This document shows positions 44,411 through 56,295 of a stretch of 64,000 bases of DNA, piece by piece. A program made the position numbers and the translations under genes. Source of the DNA: DATFVJ01 sp963712955 (GTDB taxonomy: Bacteria; Actinomycetota; Actinomycetes; Streptosporangiales; Streptosporangiaceae); contig CAVQKF010000010.1 in the NCBI GenBank assembly GCA_963712955.1, forward strand, positions 186,001 to 250,000. Reading direction: 5' to 3'. Each line of letters starts with the position of its first letter. Positions within the stretch are counted from its first letter, which is position 1. Below the pieces are notes generated by a model that was not told the DNA's origin, made no database searches, and saw only the letters and a list, made by a program, of their open reading frames with translations.

Positions 44411-44414
<4 letters not shown>
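42915..44414 (+). CDS. PLP-dependent enzyme, fold type II (tryptophan-synthase-beta-like)
   Basis: This 499-residue protein resembles the beta family of PLP enzymes, with WPSTGNYCRGGVAVSRLMGS in the N-terminal half, the glycine-rich SASGSAGTLGAGDRLKDSYG cofactor loop and GFGAHNIQGIGDKHIPLIHN. It is longer than cysteine synthases. The reaction cannot be told; a beta-elimination or ammonia-lyase on an amino acid released from ring opening, like 2,3-diaminopropionate ammonia-lyase YgeX in E. coli, is a reasonable guess. AGAGGAG lies 7 bases upstream. The next gene is a second, different PLP enzyme overlapping by 4 bases. Confidence 0.75.
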
Positions 44415-45754
<1,340 letters not shown>

Positions 45755-45875
45755 CCGCGCCTGCGACGTGGGCAGGCGCTCACATGGCGGCGGGACCTTT
45801 GACCCTTACCTGCCGGCAAGGGCAGGATCAGCGTGGAGATCACCGGACTCCCGACGCTTGATCGAGGACCCGCCG

Positions 45876-48469
<2,594 letters not shown>

Positions 48470-48473
<4 letters not shown>

Positions 48474-49847
48474 TCCCTAACGGCGACCGCGGCGTGGCAC
48501 AAGCCGGAGCGGTGGCGCTGTGCGGCGGAACGGTCGCCGTCTCGCTCGACCCGCCGGATCTGGTGCGCGCGGACCTGGTCATCGCGGGTGACCGGGTCAC
48601 CCAGGTGGGCACCGCCCCGCAAGGCGCTGCGCGCCGCGACTGCTCGGGGACGCTGCTCATCCCGGGCAACGTCTGCTCCCACCATCACCTGTACTCGGCG
48701 CTCGCCCGCGGCATGCCCTACCAGCTCGAAGCCCCCGCGGATTTCGTGCAGATCCTGCAGCGGGTCTGGTGGCGGCTCGACCGGGCCCTTGACGAGCCCG
48801 CCGTCCGGCTTTCCGCGCTTCTCGGCGGGCTTGACGCACTGCTCGCAGGCACGACGACGATCGTCGATCACCACGCCTCGCCAAACGCCATCGACGGGTC
48901 GCTGGACATCATCGCAGGTGCCCTGCGCGACCTTGGGCTGCGCTGCGTCCTTTGTTACGAGGTGAGCGACAGGGACGGCGCCGAGCGAGCCGCGGCGGCA
49001 TCGCGGAGAACCTGCGGTTCCTTGCCGCGCCGCGACCGCTCGCCCGGGGGATGATGGGCGCTCACGCCTCGTTCACCATGTCCGATGAGACACTCGCCGC
49101 CTGCGTGGGTGGCGCGGCCGACGCGCGGGCGGCATTCACATTCACGTGGCCGAGGATGGAGCCGACGAAAGGGACGCGCTCGCCAGGTCCGGCTTGCGGG
49201 TCGTCGAACGGCTGAACGCCGCGGGCGCGATCACCGGCGCGTCATTGCTTGCGCACTGCGTGCACGTGGACGGCGCGGAGCAGGCCCTCATCGCCGCGGC
49301 CGGGGCAACGGTGGTGACCAATCCGCGCAGCAACATGAACAACTCGGTCGGCCATTCGCCACCCGGGCGCGGTGGCCTGCTGCCCGCGCTGCGATCCGCG
49401 TTGGGCACCGACGGAATCGACGGTGACATGTTCACCGAGTCGCAAGCCGGCTTCTTCCGCGCCAAGGAGGCGGACCTGCAGGCTGGCCAGGACTGGCCGC
49501 TCCGCAGGCTGGCCGAGGGCGCGCGGTTCGCGGGCCGCGTCTTCGCCGAGCCGTTGCTCGGCACGCTGCGACCAGGTGCACCTGCCGATATCACCGTCCT
49601 CGAGTACCCGGCGCCGACCCCCCTTGACGCTGGGAACCTGGCGGGCCACTGGGTGTTCGGGCTGTCCCCGCGCCTGGTCCGCGACGTGTACGTGGCCGGC
49701 GACCTCGTCGTAGCCGGCCGGCGGTCCACCCGGGTCGACGAAGCCAAGCTCGCGGCGCAGACAGCAAGCGAGGCCGGGCGCCTGTGGGACCGGCTCGAAT
49801 CGGTCCCCGCCCATCCGTATGTGCCGATGGGAGGCGCCACGCGATGA
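48470..49847 (+). pseudogene. SsnA-like amidohydrolase, two frameshifts
   Basis: The N-terminal part is intact: GTLLIPGNVCSHHHLYSALA (metal HxH region) and TIVDHHASPNAIDGSLDIIA. The frame shifts near 48995 to IAENLRFLAAPRPLARGMMG and AHASFTMSDETLAACV, and shifts again near 49130 to IHIHVAEDGADERDALARSG, then NPRSNMNNSVGHSPPGRGG and GDMFTESQAGFFRAKEADLQ. These last elements are typical of the SsnA chlorohydrolase/aminohydrolase family. The gene is co-translated with xdhD (ATGA) and overlaps the next start. In E. coli ssnA is also beside xdhD. Full-length activity depends on whether the indels are real. Confidence 0.8.
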
Positions 49848-50866
49848 CCGTCCCTTCCACCTGCAGGGTGGCACTCTACCTGCAGGACAAGCATCCGATC
49901 AGGGAAGGAATGGAGTACGCGCGTTACGCCGAGCAGCGCGGCTTCGAAGCTGTCTGGCAGGCGGAGAGCCGCCTGGTACGGGAGGCCACCGTGCCGATGG
50001 CCGCCTACGCGGCTGTCACCAGCCGGATCAAGGTCGCGTCTGGCGTGATTCCCATCTGGACCCGCAATGTCGGCCTGCTCGCGGCCACCTTCGCCACCCT
50101 GGACGACCTGGCGCCCGGGCGGACGATCCTTGGCCTCGGAGCATGGTGGGAGCCACTGGCCGCCAAGGTCGGCGTGGACAGGCGCAAGCCGTTGCGGGCC
50201 ATGCGCGAGACGGTCGAGGCAACCCGCAGGCTGCTTGCCATGGAGCGGGTCACCTACCACGGCGAGTTCGTGCACCTCGATGACGTCGAGATCGACGTCG
50301 TCCACGGTGATCGGTCGCCTCGGCGGGTCCCGATCTACGTGGGCGCGACCGGAATGCGGATGATGGAGCTGGCGGGCGGGATCGCCGATGGCGTCGTGCT
50401 GAACTACATGGTCGGCCCCGACTACAACAAGCGGGCCATGGCGGCGCTTGCAGCAGGCGCCGCCCGGGCCGGCCGGTCCTTCGGCGACGTCGACCGGCCG
50501 CAACTGGTCGTCTGCTCACTCGATGAGGACCGCGACGTCGCACTGGACCGGGCCCGTGAGCTGCTCACCCAGTACCTGGGCCAGCAGCCGCACATCATGA
50601 AGGCGAGCGGCGTGGACCCGGGCCTGATCGAGGAGATAGGCAAGATCCTCACCTGGCCGGCCGGGCCGGAGGAGATCCACAAGGCGATGCGCCTTGTCCC
50701 CGACGAAGCGGTGCAGATGATCTCCGCGGCGGGGACGCCCGCGGAGTGTGTGGCAAAGGTCGGCGAGTACATCGCGAACGGGGCGACCTGCCCGATCTTG
50801 TATCCGCTTGGCGACGACGTGCAGCTGATGATCGACACGTTCGCCCCGGACGCGCCCGCCGATTAG
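49844..50866 (+). CDS. LLM-class flavin (F420 or FMN)-dependent oxidoreductase
   Basis: A 340-residue luciferase-like TIM-barrel protein: YARYAEQRGFEAVWQAESRL, VASGVIPIWTRNVGLLAATF, DLAPGRTILGLGAWWEPLAA and VPIYVGATGMRMMELAGGIA, which are typical of F420-dependent LLM enzymes in actinobacteria. RutA, which opens the uracil ring with flavin, is in the same superfamily, so a ring-opening role here is possible but inferred. ATG 49844 follows GGGAGG and overlaps the ssnA-like stop (ATGA). This gene has no counterpart in the E. coli ygeW-xdhD region. Confidence 0.82.
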   Translation: MTVPSTCRVALYLQDKHPIREGMEYARYAEQRGFEAVWQAESRLVREATVPMAAYAAVTSRIKVASGVIPIWTRNVGLLAATFATLDDLAPGRTILGLGAWWEPLAAKVGVDRRKPLRAMRETVEATRRLLAMERVTYHGEFVHLDDVEIDVVHGDRSPRRVPIYVGATGMRMMELAGGIADGVVLNYMVGPDYNKRAMAALAAGAARAGRSFGDVDRPQLVVCSLDEDRDVALDRARELLTQYLGQQPHIMKASGVDPGLIEEIGKILTWPAGPEEIHKAMRLVPDEAVQMISAAGTPAECVAKVGEYIANGATCPILYPLGDDVQLMIDTFAPDAPAD

Positions 50867-50962
50867 CACACCGGTAAGCGCACTGGCACGAGCTTTCAAA
50901 GGCCATCCAGAGCCGGCCATCGGGGCCCGGCCGCCGCATCGCATAAAGAGGGGACACCGGAC

Positions 50963-51916
50963 ATGAGGAGCTTCCTCGGCAGGGACATCCTGTCGCTGAA
51001 GGACGTGGAACGCGACGACTACTTCCAGATTTTCCGTGCGGCCGACCGGCTCGCCCCGCATGCGGCAGAGCGTCGCAATGGCGACCTGCTGAAGGGCAAG
51101 ACCCTGCTCACCGCGTTCTACCAGCCGAGTACCCGCACCAGGCTGGCGACCGAGGCGGCCATGCACAGGCTCGGGGGCCACGTGCTCGGCTTCTCCGACG
51201 CCAAGATGACCAGGGCGGGCGACTTCTACCAGGAGACCATCAAGGACACCTTCCACATGCTGGAGTACTACGGTGATGTGATCGCCATCCGGCATTACCA
51301 GCAGGGCGCACCGCACGAGGCGGCGCGGTGGGCGACGGTCCCCATCATCAACTGCGGTGACGGCTGGGGGGAGCATCCGACCCAGGTCCTCACCGACCTG
51401 TACACGATCTGGAAGTCGAAGGGCACGCTCGACGGCCTCAAGGTGCTCTGCGTCGGTGACATGCGGATGCGCACCATGCACTCGATCCTGTACGCGATGT
51501 CCCAGTTCGACATGGAGGCGTTCGTCGTCTCGCCGCCCGCGATGTCGCTGCTCGACGAGTTCAAGACCGAGCTTGACGAGCGCAACGTGCTCTACCGCGA
51601 GGTGGAGAGCGTGGAGAAGTGCATCGCGGACGCCGACGTCATCTACATGGAACCGGTCGTGCAGGCCGACTACACCCAATCGCGCGTCGAGGCCGGCGGC
51701 GAGCGCGGTATGACCCCGGCGGCGTACCGGGTTACCCGCGAACTGCTGCGGGACAAGGCAAAGAGCTCGGCCATCATCCTGCACTCACTCCCCCGGATGG
51801 ACGAACTGCCCCCTGACGTGGACGGCACCAGGCACAACCGGTACTGGTACGAGGCATTCAACGGCGTTGTCATGCGGATGGCGCTGCTCTCGCTTGTCCT
51901 CGGCGCCATCGAGTAG
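50963..51916 (+). CDS. Aspartate-carbamoyltransferase-like enzyme
   Basis: A 317-residue carbamoyltransferase with the carbamoyl-phosphate site PSTRTR (55-60) and HPTQ (138-141). The late motif HSLPRMDELPPDVDGTRHNR is like the HPLPR-D-E region of PyrB, so the acceptor is more aspartate-like than ornithine-like. The 80s-loop reads SDAKMTRAGDFYQETIKDT and lacks the usual K-G-E, so the acceptor may differ. It is unlikely to be the housekeeping pyrB, as no other pyrimidine genes are near. It is followed by a second carbamoyltransferase 8 bases later. Confidence 0.8.
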   Translation: MRSFLGRDILSLKDVERDDYFQIFRAADRLAPHAAERRNGDLLKGKTLLTAFYQPSTRTRLATEAAMHRLGGHVLGFSDAKMTRAGDFYQETIKDTFHMLEYYGDVIAIRHYQQGAPHEAARWATVPIINCGDGWGEHPTQVLTDLYTIWKSKGTLDGLKVLCVGDMRMRTMHSILYAMSQFDMEAFVVSPPAMSLLDEFKTELDERNVLYREVESVEKCIADADVIYMEPVVQADYTQSRVEAGGERGMTPAAYRVTRELLRDKAKSSAIILHSLPRMDELPPDVDGTRHNRYWYEAFNGVVMRMALLSLVLGAIE

Positions 51917-51924
51917 GGGCGAAC

Positions 51925-52902
51925 ATGCAGACCAACTTTCGTGGCCGCGACCTCATCGACCTGTCGGAGTGGACCAAGGACGAGGTCGACACGCTCCTCG
52001 ACGTCGCCTTCGAGCTGAAGCGGGACCGCGCGCTCGGCAGGGCTCACCCCTACCTGCGCGACAAGGTGCTCGCGATGCTCTTCTTCTACCCGAGCACAAG
52101 GACCCGCGTCTCGTTCGAGGCGGGCATGGCACAGCTCGGCGGCCATGCCCAGTTCATCGAGAGCCGGACGACTCAGATCGCCCACGGCGACACCGCCAAG
52201 GAGATCGGTGAGATCGTCGGCCGCTACACCGACGGCATCGCCATCCGGATGATCGACTGGGGGGCCGGCAACCGCTACATCCGTGACGTGGCGGCGGCCA
52301 GCAGGGTTCCGGTGCTCAACATGCAGTGCGACGTCTACCACCCGCACCAGGCGCTCGGCGACCTGATGACGATCATCGAGAGGTTCGGCGACCCGCGGGG
52401 CCGCACGGCGACGGTGAGCTGGGCGTACGCCACGAGCTACCAGAAGCCGATCAGCGCGCCGCAGAGCCTGGCCCTGCTGCTGCCCAGGTTCGGGATGAAC
52501 ATCCGGCTGGTGCACCCGCCGGAGTTCCCGCTGATGCCCGAGATCATCGAGGAGGCCAAGGAGAGCGCGCGGCGTGCTCACGTGGGGTTCGAGATCCTGC
52601 ACGACTTCGACGAGGGTTTCCGCGACACCGACGTGATCTACGCGAAGAGCTGGGGCGCCCTGATGACGACGACCGACGAGGCGGAAGGAGAGCGGCTCAT
52701 CCGCGGCTACGACTCGTGGATCACCGACGAGCGGCGGATGTCGGCCGCGCGTGAAGACGCGATCTTCATGCACCCGCTGCCGGCCGACCGCAACGTCGAG
52801 GTCACCGACGGCGTGATCGACGGCCCGCGGTCGGCAGTGTATGACCAGGCAGAAAACCGCCTGCACGGGCAGAAGGCCGTGATGGCGCTCACGATGAGCT
52901 GA
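51925..52902 (+). CDS. YgeW-like knotted carbamoyltransferase
   Basis: A 325-residue protein with PSTRTR (56-61), RTTQIAHGDTAKEIGEIVGR, NMQCDVYHPHQALGDLMTII (HPHQ 139-142), VSWAYATSYQKPISAPQSLA, LLPRFGMNIRLVHPPEFPLM, DVIYAKSWGALM and FMHPLPADRNVEVTDG. The SWAY-SY-KP-S-PQ and IAHG elements closely follow E. coli YgeW, a knotted carbamoyltransferase of the purine cluster. It lacks the longer C-terminal extension of YgeW. It probably transfers a carbamoyl group from a purine-derived ureido compound to phosphate in reverse, feeding the kinase that follows. Confidence 0.82.
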   Translation: MQTNFRGRDLIDLSEWTKDEVDTLLDVAFELKRDRALGRAHPYLRDKVLAMLFFYPSTRTRVSFEAGMAQLGGHAQFIESRTTQIAHGDTAKEIGEIVGRYTDGIAIRMIDWGAGNRYIRDVAAASRVPVLNMQCDVYHPHQALGDLMTIIERFGDPRGRTATVSWAYATSYQKPISAPQSLALLLPRFGMNIRLVHPPEFPLMPEIIEEAKESARRAHVGFEILHDFDEGFRDTDVIYAKSWGALMTTTDEAEGERLIRGYDSWITDERRMSAAREDAIFMHPLPADRNVEVTDGVIDGPRSAVYDQAENRLHGQKAVMALTMS

Positions 52903-52917
52903 TGGGGGCGAACAGTC

Positions 52918-53868
52918 ATGGGGGACCGTACCGCGGTCGTCGCTATTGGCGGCAACTCGCTGATAACGGACAGGATGCACCAGACGGTGCGCGACCAGTA
53001 CATCGCGGCCAGGGAGACCTGCCGCCACATCGTCACGATGATCTCCGGCGGCTGGAACGTGGCGATTACCCATGGCAACGGGCCGCAGGTCGGTTTCGTG
53101 CTCCGCCGTTCCGAGCTGGCCGCGCATGAGCTACACGAGGTGCCGCTCGACGTATGCGGCGCGGACACCCAGGGCGCAATCGGGTATGCGCTGCAGCAGA
53201 ACCTGATCAACGATTTCAGGCGCCACGGCGTGGACAGGGACGCCGCTACCGTCATCTGCCAGACCGAGGTAGCCGCGAGTGACCCGGCCTTCTCACACCC
53301 GACCAAGCCGATCGGCTCGTTCATGGATGCCGAGCAGGCCGAGCGCAGGCGCAGGCAGGACGGCTGGGTTCTCGTCGAGGACGCCAACCGCGGCTATCGC
53401 AGGGTCGTCGCCTCACCGCGGCCGCTGCGCATCGTCGAACTGCCCGCGATCCGCCGGCTGATCGACGCAGGCACAGTGGTGATCACCGTCGGCGGCGGCG
53501 GCATCCCTGTCGTCGTCGACGAAAGCGGCGACCTGGCCGGGGTGCCCGCGGTGATCGACAAGGATCTCGCCTCCGCGCTGCTCGCCAACGCTCTCGGCGC
53601 CGAGTTGCTGCTTATCATGACCGCGGTCGAGCAGGTGGCGCTGGGCTTCGGCACCCCGGAGCAGCACCCGGTCGCCAGCCTGACCCTCGCCGAGGCGAAG
53701 GGTTATCTGGCCGAGGGGATCCACTTCGCCAAGGGAAGCATGGCGCCGAAGATCCAGGCGGTCGTCGAGTACCTGGAGCGCGGCGGCACGGAGGGGATCA
53801 TCACCAACCCGGCGAACGTCGAGCGCGCGCTGCACGGAGAGACAGGCACCCGGATCACGCTCGGCTGA
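52918..53868 (+). CDS. arcC: Carbamate kinase
   Basis: Carbamate kinase makes ATP from carbamoyl phosphate and ADP, leaving ammonia and CO2. The 316-residue protein has VVAIGGNSL (11-15), AITHGNGPQVGFVL (52-59), TVGGGGIPVV and VIDKDLASALLANALGAELL, the family's ATP and carbamate sites. ATG 52918 follows the GGGGGCGAAC stretch that also precedes the YgeW-like gene. As last gene of the run it gives the pathway an energy-yielding end, like YqeA in E. coli. Confidence 0.93.
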   Translation: MGDRTAVVAIGGNSLITDRMHQTVRDQYIAARETCRHIVTMISGGWNVAITHGNGPQVGFVLRRSELAAHELHEVPLDVCGADTQGAIGYALQQNLINDFRRHGVDRDAATVICQTEVAASDPAFSHPTKPIGSFMDAEQAERRRRQDGWVLVEDANRGYRRVVASPRPLRIVELPAIRRLIDAGTVVITVGGGGIPVVVDESGDLAGVPAVIDKDLASALLANALGAELLLIMTAVEQVALGFGTPEQHPVASLTLAEAKGYLAEGIHFAKGSMAPKIQAVVEYLERGGTEGIITNPANVERALHGETGTRITLG

Positions 53869-53931
53869 CCGGCACGCCCGGGGCTGCCCCCGACGCACGA
53901 TTCGCGACCACGAACACCTGCCGCAGCCCGA

Positions 53932-56172
53932 TTATCGAAGCGGGCCAGTCCCCACCGATGCCGCGAGCCGCGCCGCCGAGGTACCCAGCCCTGTGGGGCC
54001 GAGCGAGAGAACTGCCGAGGCGCGCCGGGTCCAGTCGCGCCGGAGGTCTTCCTCGGCGTATCGCCCGGATATCCGGTGCCACTCCAGGAAGCCCGACATT
54101 TGATTCTTTAGGTCGTCCACGCGGCGGGCGAGAATCCGGCGGGCCAGCTCGTCCAAGGCGAACTCGTCGAGCAGCGCGGGCAGGTCGTGGGCGATGATGT
54201 GCTCGAACTGCCGTATCCGTGTGTTCGCCAGGTCGGCCACGATGTCTCGGGCCGTCCATCGGTCCACGTCCAGGAAGTTTTCTATGACCAGGACGAGGTT
54301 GTGGATCTCGCTGTCGAACTCGATCTCCTTCTGGTAGGAGGCCACGTCGTTGACGAATGCGCTATAGTCCTGCGCCGCGGTGTGCAGCTCATGCATGACC
54401 CGTGTCTGGTAGATCTCCGCGGGGACCGCGTCTGAGCTCGCCAGGAGCAGGCCCATCCACAGATCTGACGCGAACGTCGCGCGGCGCATCTCGATGAAGT
54501 CGACCGGGTCCGGGAGACGGTGCTGGATCTCGTTGGCCAGTTCCCACTGCCAGCTGGACAGCATCCTCTCCACCGCCTGGCGGAACTGCCCGCGGGCAGG
54601 GACCGTCATCGGCTCCGAGGTGCGCGGCCACAGGTCGTCCAGTCCCCGCTCGACCGGGTTGACCGGCTCTGGGGTGGTCCCGGCGTCCAGCGGCATGAAC
54701 GCGGACAGCCGTTCGCAGAACAGCTTCGCCGCGGCGAGATCATGGGATGCCGCGAACACCCGGAAGTAATCGTCGGTGTAGGCGGCCCAGTGAAACCAGT
54801 CCGCGGTCAGGTCGAGCTGTTCGGGGCTCGCGTCGGGGTGCGCCAGCGCGGCACATCCCCCGTGGTCTTGGCGGCGGGCCTGCCAGTCGTCCCAGATCCC
54901 GCCGAGTTGCACCCCGGGCACCGAGTCGAACATGCCCATCTGCCGTGCCCAGCCGATCGAGCGTTCGCGCGCGGCGTCCACGTGAGGGTTGATGCGGACC
55001 GGGTAGGGCATGTGGAAACTGGTCAGCGGCAACCGCCCGACCGGCCTGAACAGCATGTAGCGATGCTGCTGGGCCCGGCGCAGCACGCCCAGCCGTGCCG
55101 GGGAGGGCCACCGGGCGGCGGAGGTGCCCAGGCCGGTGGGGCCGCCCAGCGCGCCGACGGGGCCCGATGCGGCGCCGTCGTTCATGTACCGGCTGGATAC
55201 CGCGTGCCACTCGTGTGCGCCGGACTGCCAGTCCAGCAACCCTTTGACGTAGGCGGCCACCGCGCTCTGCTCGTGTACGGGCACGGCCTGGTCGGCGAAC
55301 AGGGCCGGAACCTCGGTCAGCGCCGTGTTCTCGAACTGCTGCAGCCGGGAGGTCAGCAGCTCGTTGACCAGATCGGCGGCCTGCTGCGCCGGGCAGCCGA
55401 GGAACCGCTCGACAACCAGCACCGCATTGGACGTCTCCCCCTCCTCCCGGATCTCGCGCTGGTAGGAGAACTGGTCGTTGCACAGATGGGACCCGTCGGC
55501 GAACGTGTCCAGCAGCACCCGCATCGGCCTGGTCTCAGCGAGGGCGTCCGGGACCTCTGCGCGGACCGCGTATTCGACGAGGTTCGCCGACCATGTCGCC
55601 CCGCCGGTCCGCCGCCGCATCTGCACGTACTCGATCGGGTTGGGCACCCGGCCCCGGCCGAGGTTGTCCAGCTCCCAGAGCCACCCCCACAGTGCGTTAC
55701 GCGTGTTCGCGATGAAGCGCCGCCGCCACCCGCGCGACATCGCCGGCGCGGTGCGCTCCCACAGGTCCGCCAATGCCGCCTCGGCCGGGTTCGCCGGTTC
55801 CGGCGGCGCCTCACCATCGGCGCCCATGAACAGATCCAGCCGACCGAGGTAGGCCTTCGCCCCGGCAACGTCGCCGGGGCGCTTGAACTGCTCGACGAAA
55901 TAATCGTCGACGAAAAACAGGAACACGTACCAGTCGGCCAGCAGATCCAGGGTGGGGCCGGGGCAGTCCGGGTGGGTGTAGGCGCACAACAGCGCGAAGT
56001 CCATCGTGGCCAGCTTCGCTTCGTCCCAGACGACGCCGCCGCTGGGCTTGGGGACGTCGAGGATGCCCATCCGCCGGGCCCAGGCCGTGCTGTGCTCGCG
56101 GGAGCGCTCCAGATGGGGATTGATCCGGGCCGGATACAGCATGTAGTGGTCGGGCAGCGTGAAATCCTGCAT
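53932..56172 (-). CDS. geoA: Germacradienol/geosmin synthase (two terpene-cyclase domains)
   Basis: A 746-residue protein with two terpene synthase domains, as in bacterial geosmin synthase. The N domain has LLCAYTHPDCPGPTLDLLAD, the metal motif DDYFVE (89-94) and NDQFSYQRE (232-240, NSE triad). The C domain starts near 385 and has DDYFRV (467-472) and NDVASYQKEIEFD. It turns farnesyl diphosphate into germacradienol, then geosmin. The motif GPTGLGTSAAR occurs at 344-354 (linker) and again at 725-735 (C terminus). The gene is 123 bases downstream of the encapsulin gene, same strand, so it is probably its cargo. Confidence 0.92.
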   Translation of the reverse strand: MQDFTLPDHYMLYPARINPHLERSREHSTAWARRMGILDVPKPSGGVVWDEAKLATMDFALLCAYTHPDCPGPTLDLLADWYVFLFFVDDYFVEQFKRPGDVAGAKAYLGRLDLFMGADGEAPPEPANPAEAALADLWERTAPAMSRGWRRRFIANTRNALWGWLWELDNLGRGRVPNPIEYVQMRRRTGGATWSANLVEYAVRAEVPDALAETRPMRVLLDTFADGSHLCNDQFSYQREIREEGETSNAVLVVERFLGCPAQQAADLVNELLTSRLQQFENTALTEVPALFADQAVPVHEQSAVAAYVKGLLDWQSGAHEWHAVSSRYMNDGAASGPVGALGGPTGLGTSAARWPSPARLGVLRRAQQHRYMLFRPVGRLPLTSFHMPYPVRINPHVDAARERSIGWARQMGMFDSVPGVQLGGIWDDWQARRQDHGGCAALAHPDASPEQLDLTADWFHWAAYTDDYFRVFAASHDLAAAKLFCERLSAFMPLDAGTTPEPVNPVERGLDDLWPRTSEPMTVPARGQFRQAVERMLSSWQWELANEIQHRLPDPVDFIEMRRATFASDLWMGLLLASSDAVPAEIYQTRVMHELHTAAQDYSAFVNDVASYQKEIEFDSEIHNLVLVIENFLDVDRWTARDIVADLANTRIRQFEHIIAHDLPALLDEFALDELARRILARRVDDLKNQMSGFLEWHRISGRYAEEDLRRDWTRRASAVLSLGPTGLGTSAARLAASVGTGPLR

Positions 56173-56187
56173 GAGCGTTTCTGCCTT

Positions 56188-56286
56188 TCACTTAATGCGG
56201 ATCGGCGTATGGGCCGCGTCCCGGCCGGAGTTCAGCCCGGGGGGATACGGCAGGTGGAACTCCGGGAGTTCAAACGGTTGCGGCAT
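56188..56286 (-). CDS. 32-residue mini-ORF resembling a terpene-synthase N terminus
   Basis: It begins nine bases after the encapsulin stop and reads MPQPFELPEFHLPYPPGLN followed by 13 further residues (SGRDAAHTPIRIK). The first 19 residues align with the geosmin synthase start (MQDFTLPDHYMLYPARIN), and even better with the starts of other geosmin synthases I recall. It has no clear ribosome site. It may be the stump of a deleted second terpene synthase or a short peptide with a function in the shell operon. Confidence 0.45.
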   Translation of the reverse strand: MPQPFELPEFHLPYPPGLNSGRDAAHTPIRIK

Positions 56287-56295
56287 GGCGGGACG

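Noticed and set aside
50963..51916. Housekeeping pyrB
   Set aside because: The motif pattern is ATCase-like, but the 80s-loop lacks K-G-E and the gene sits in a catabolic run beside a YgeW-like gene and carbamate kinase, so I kept a general name.
51670..53127. 485-codon minus-strand frame over the carbamoyltransferases
   Set aside because: Antisense to two well-supported enzymes and without motifs.
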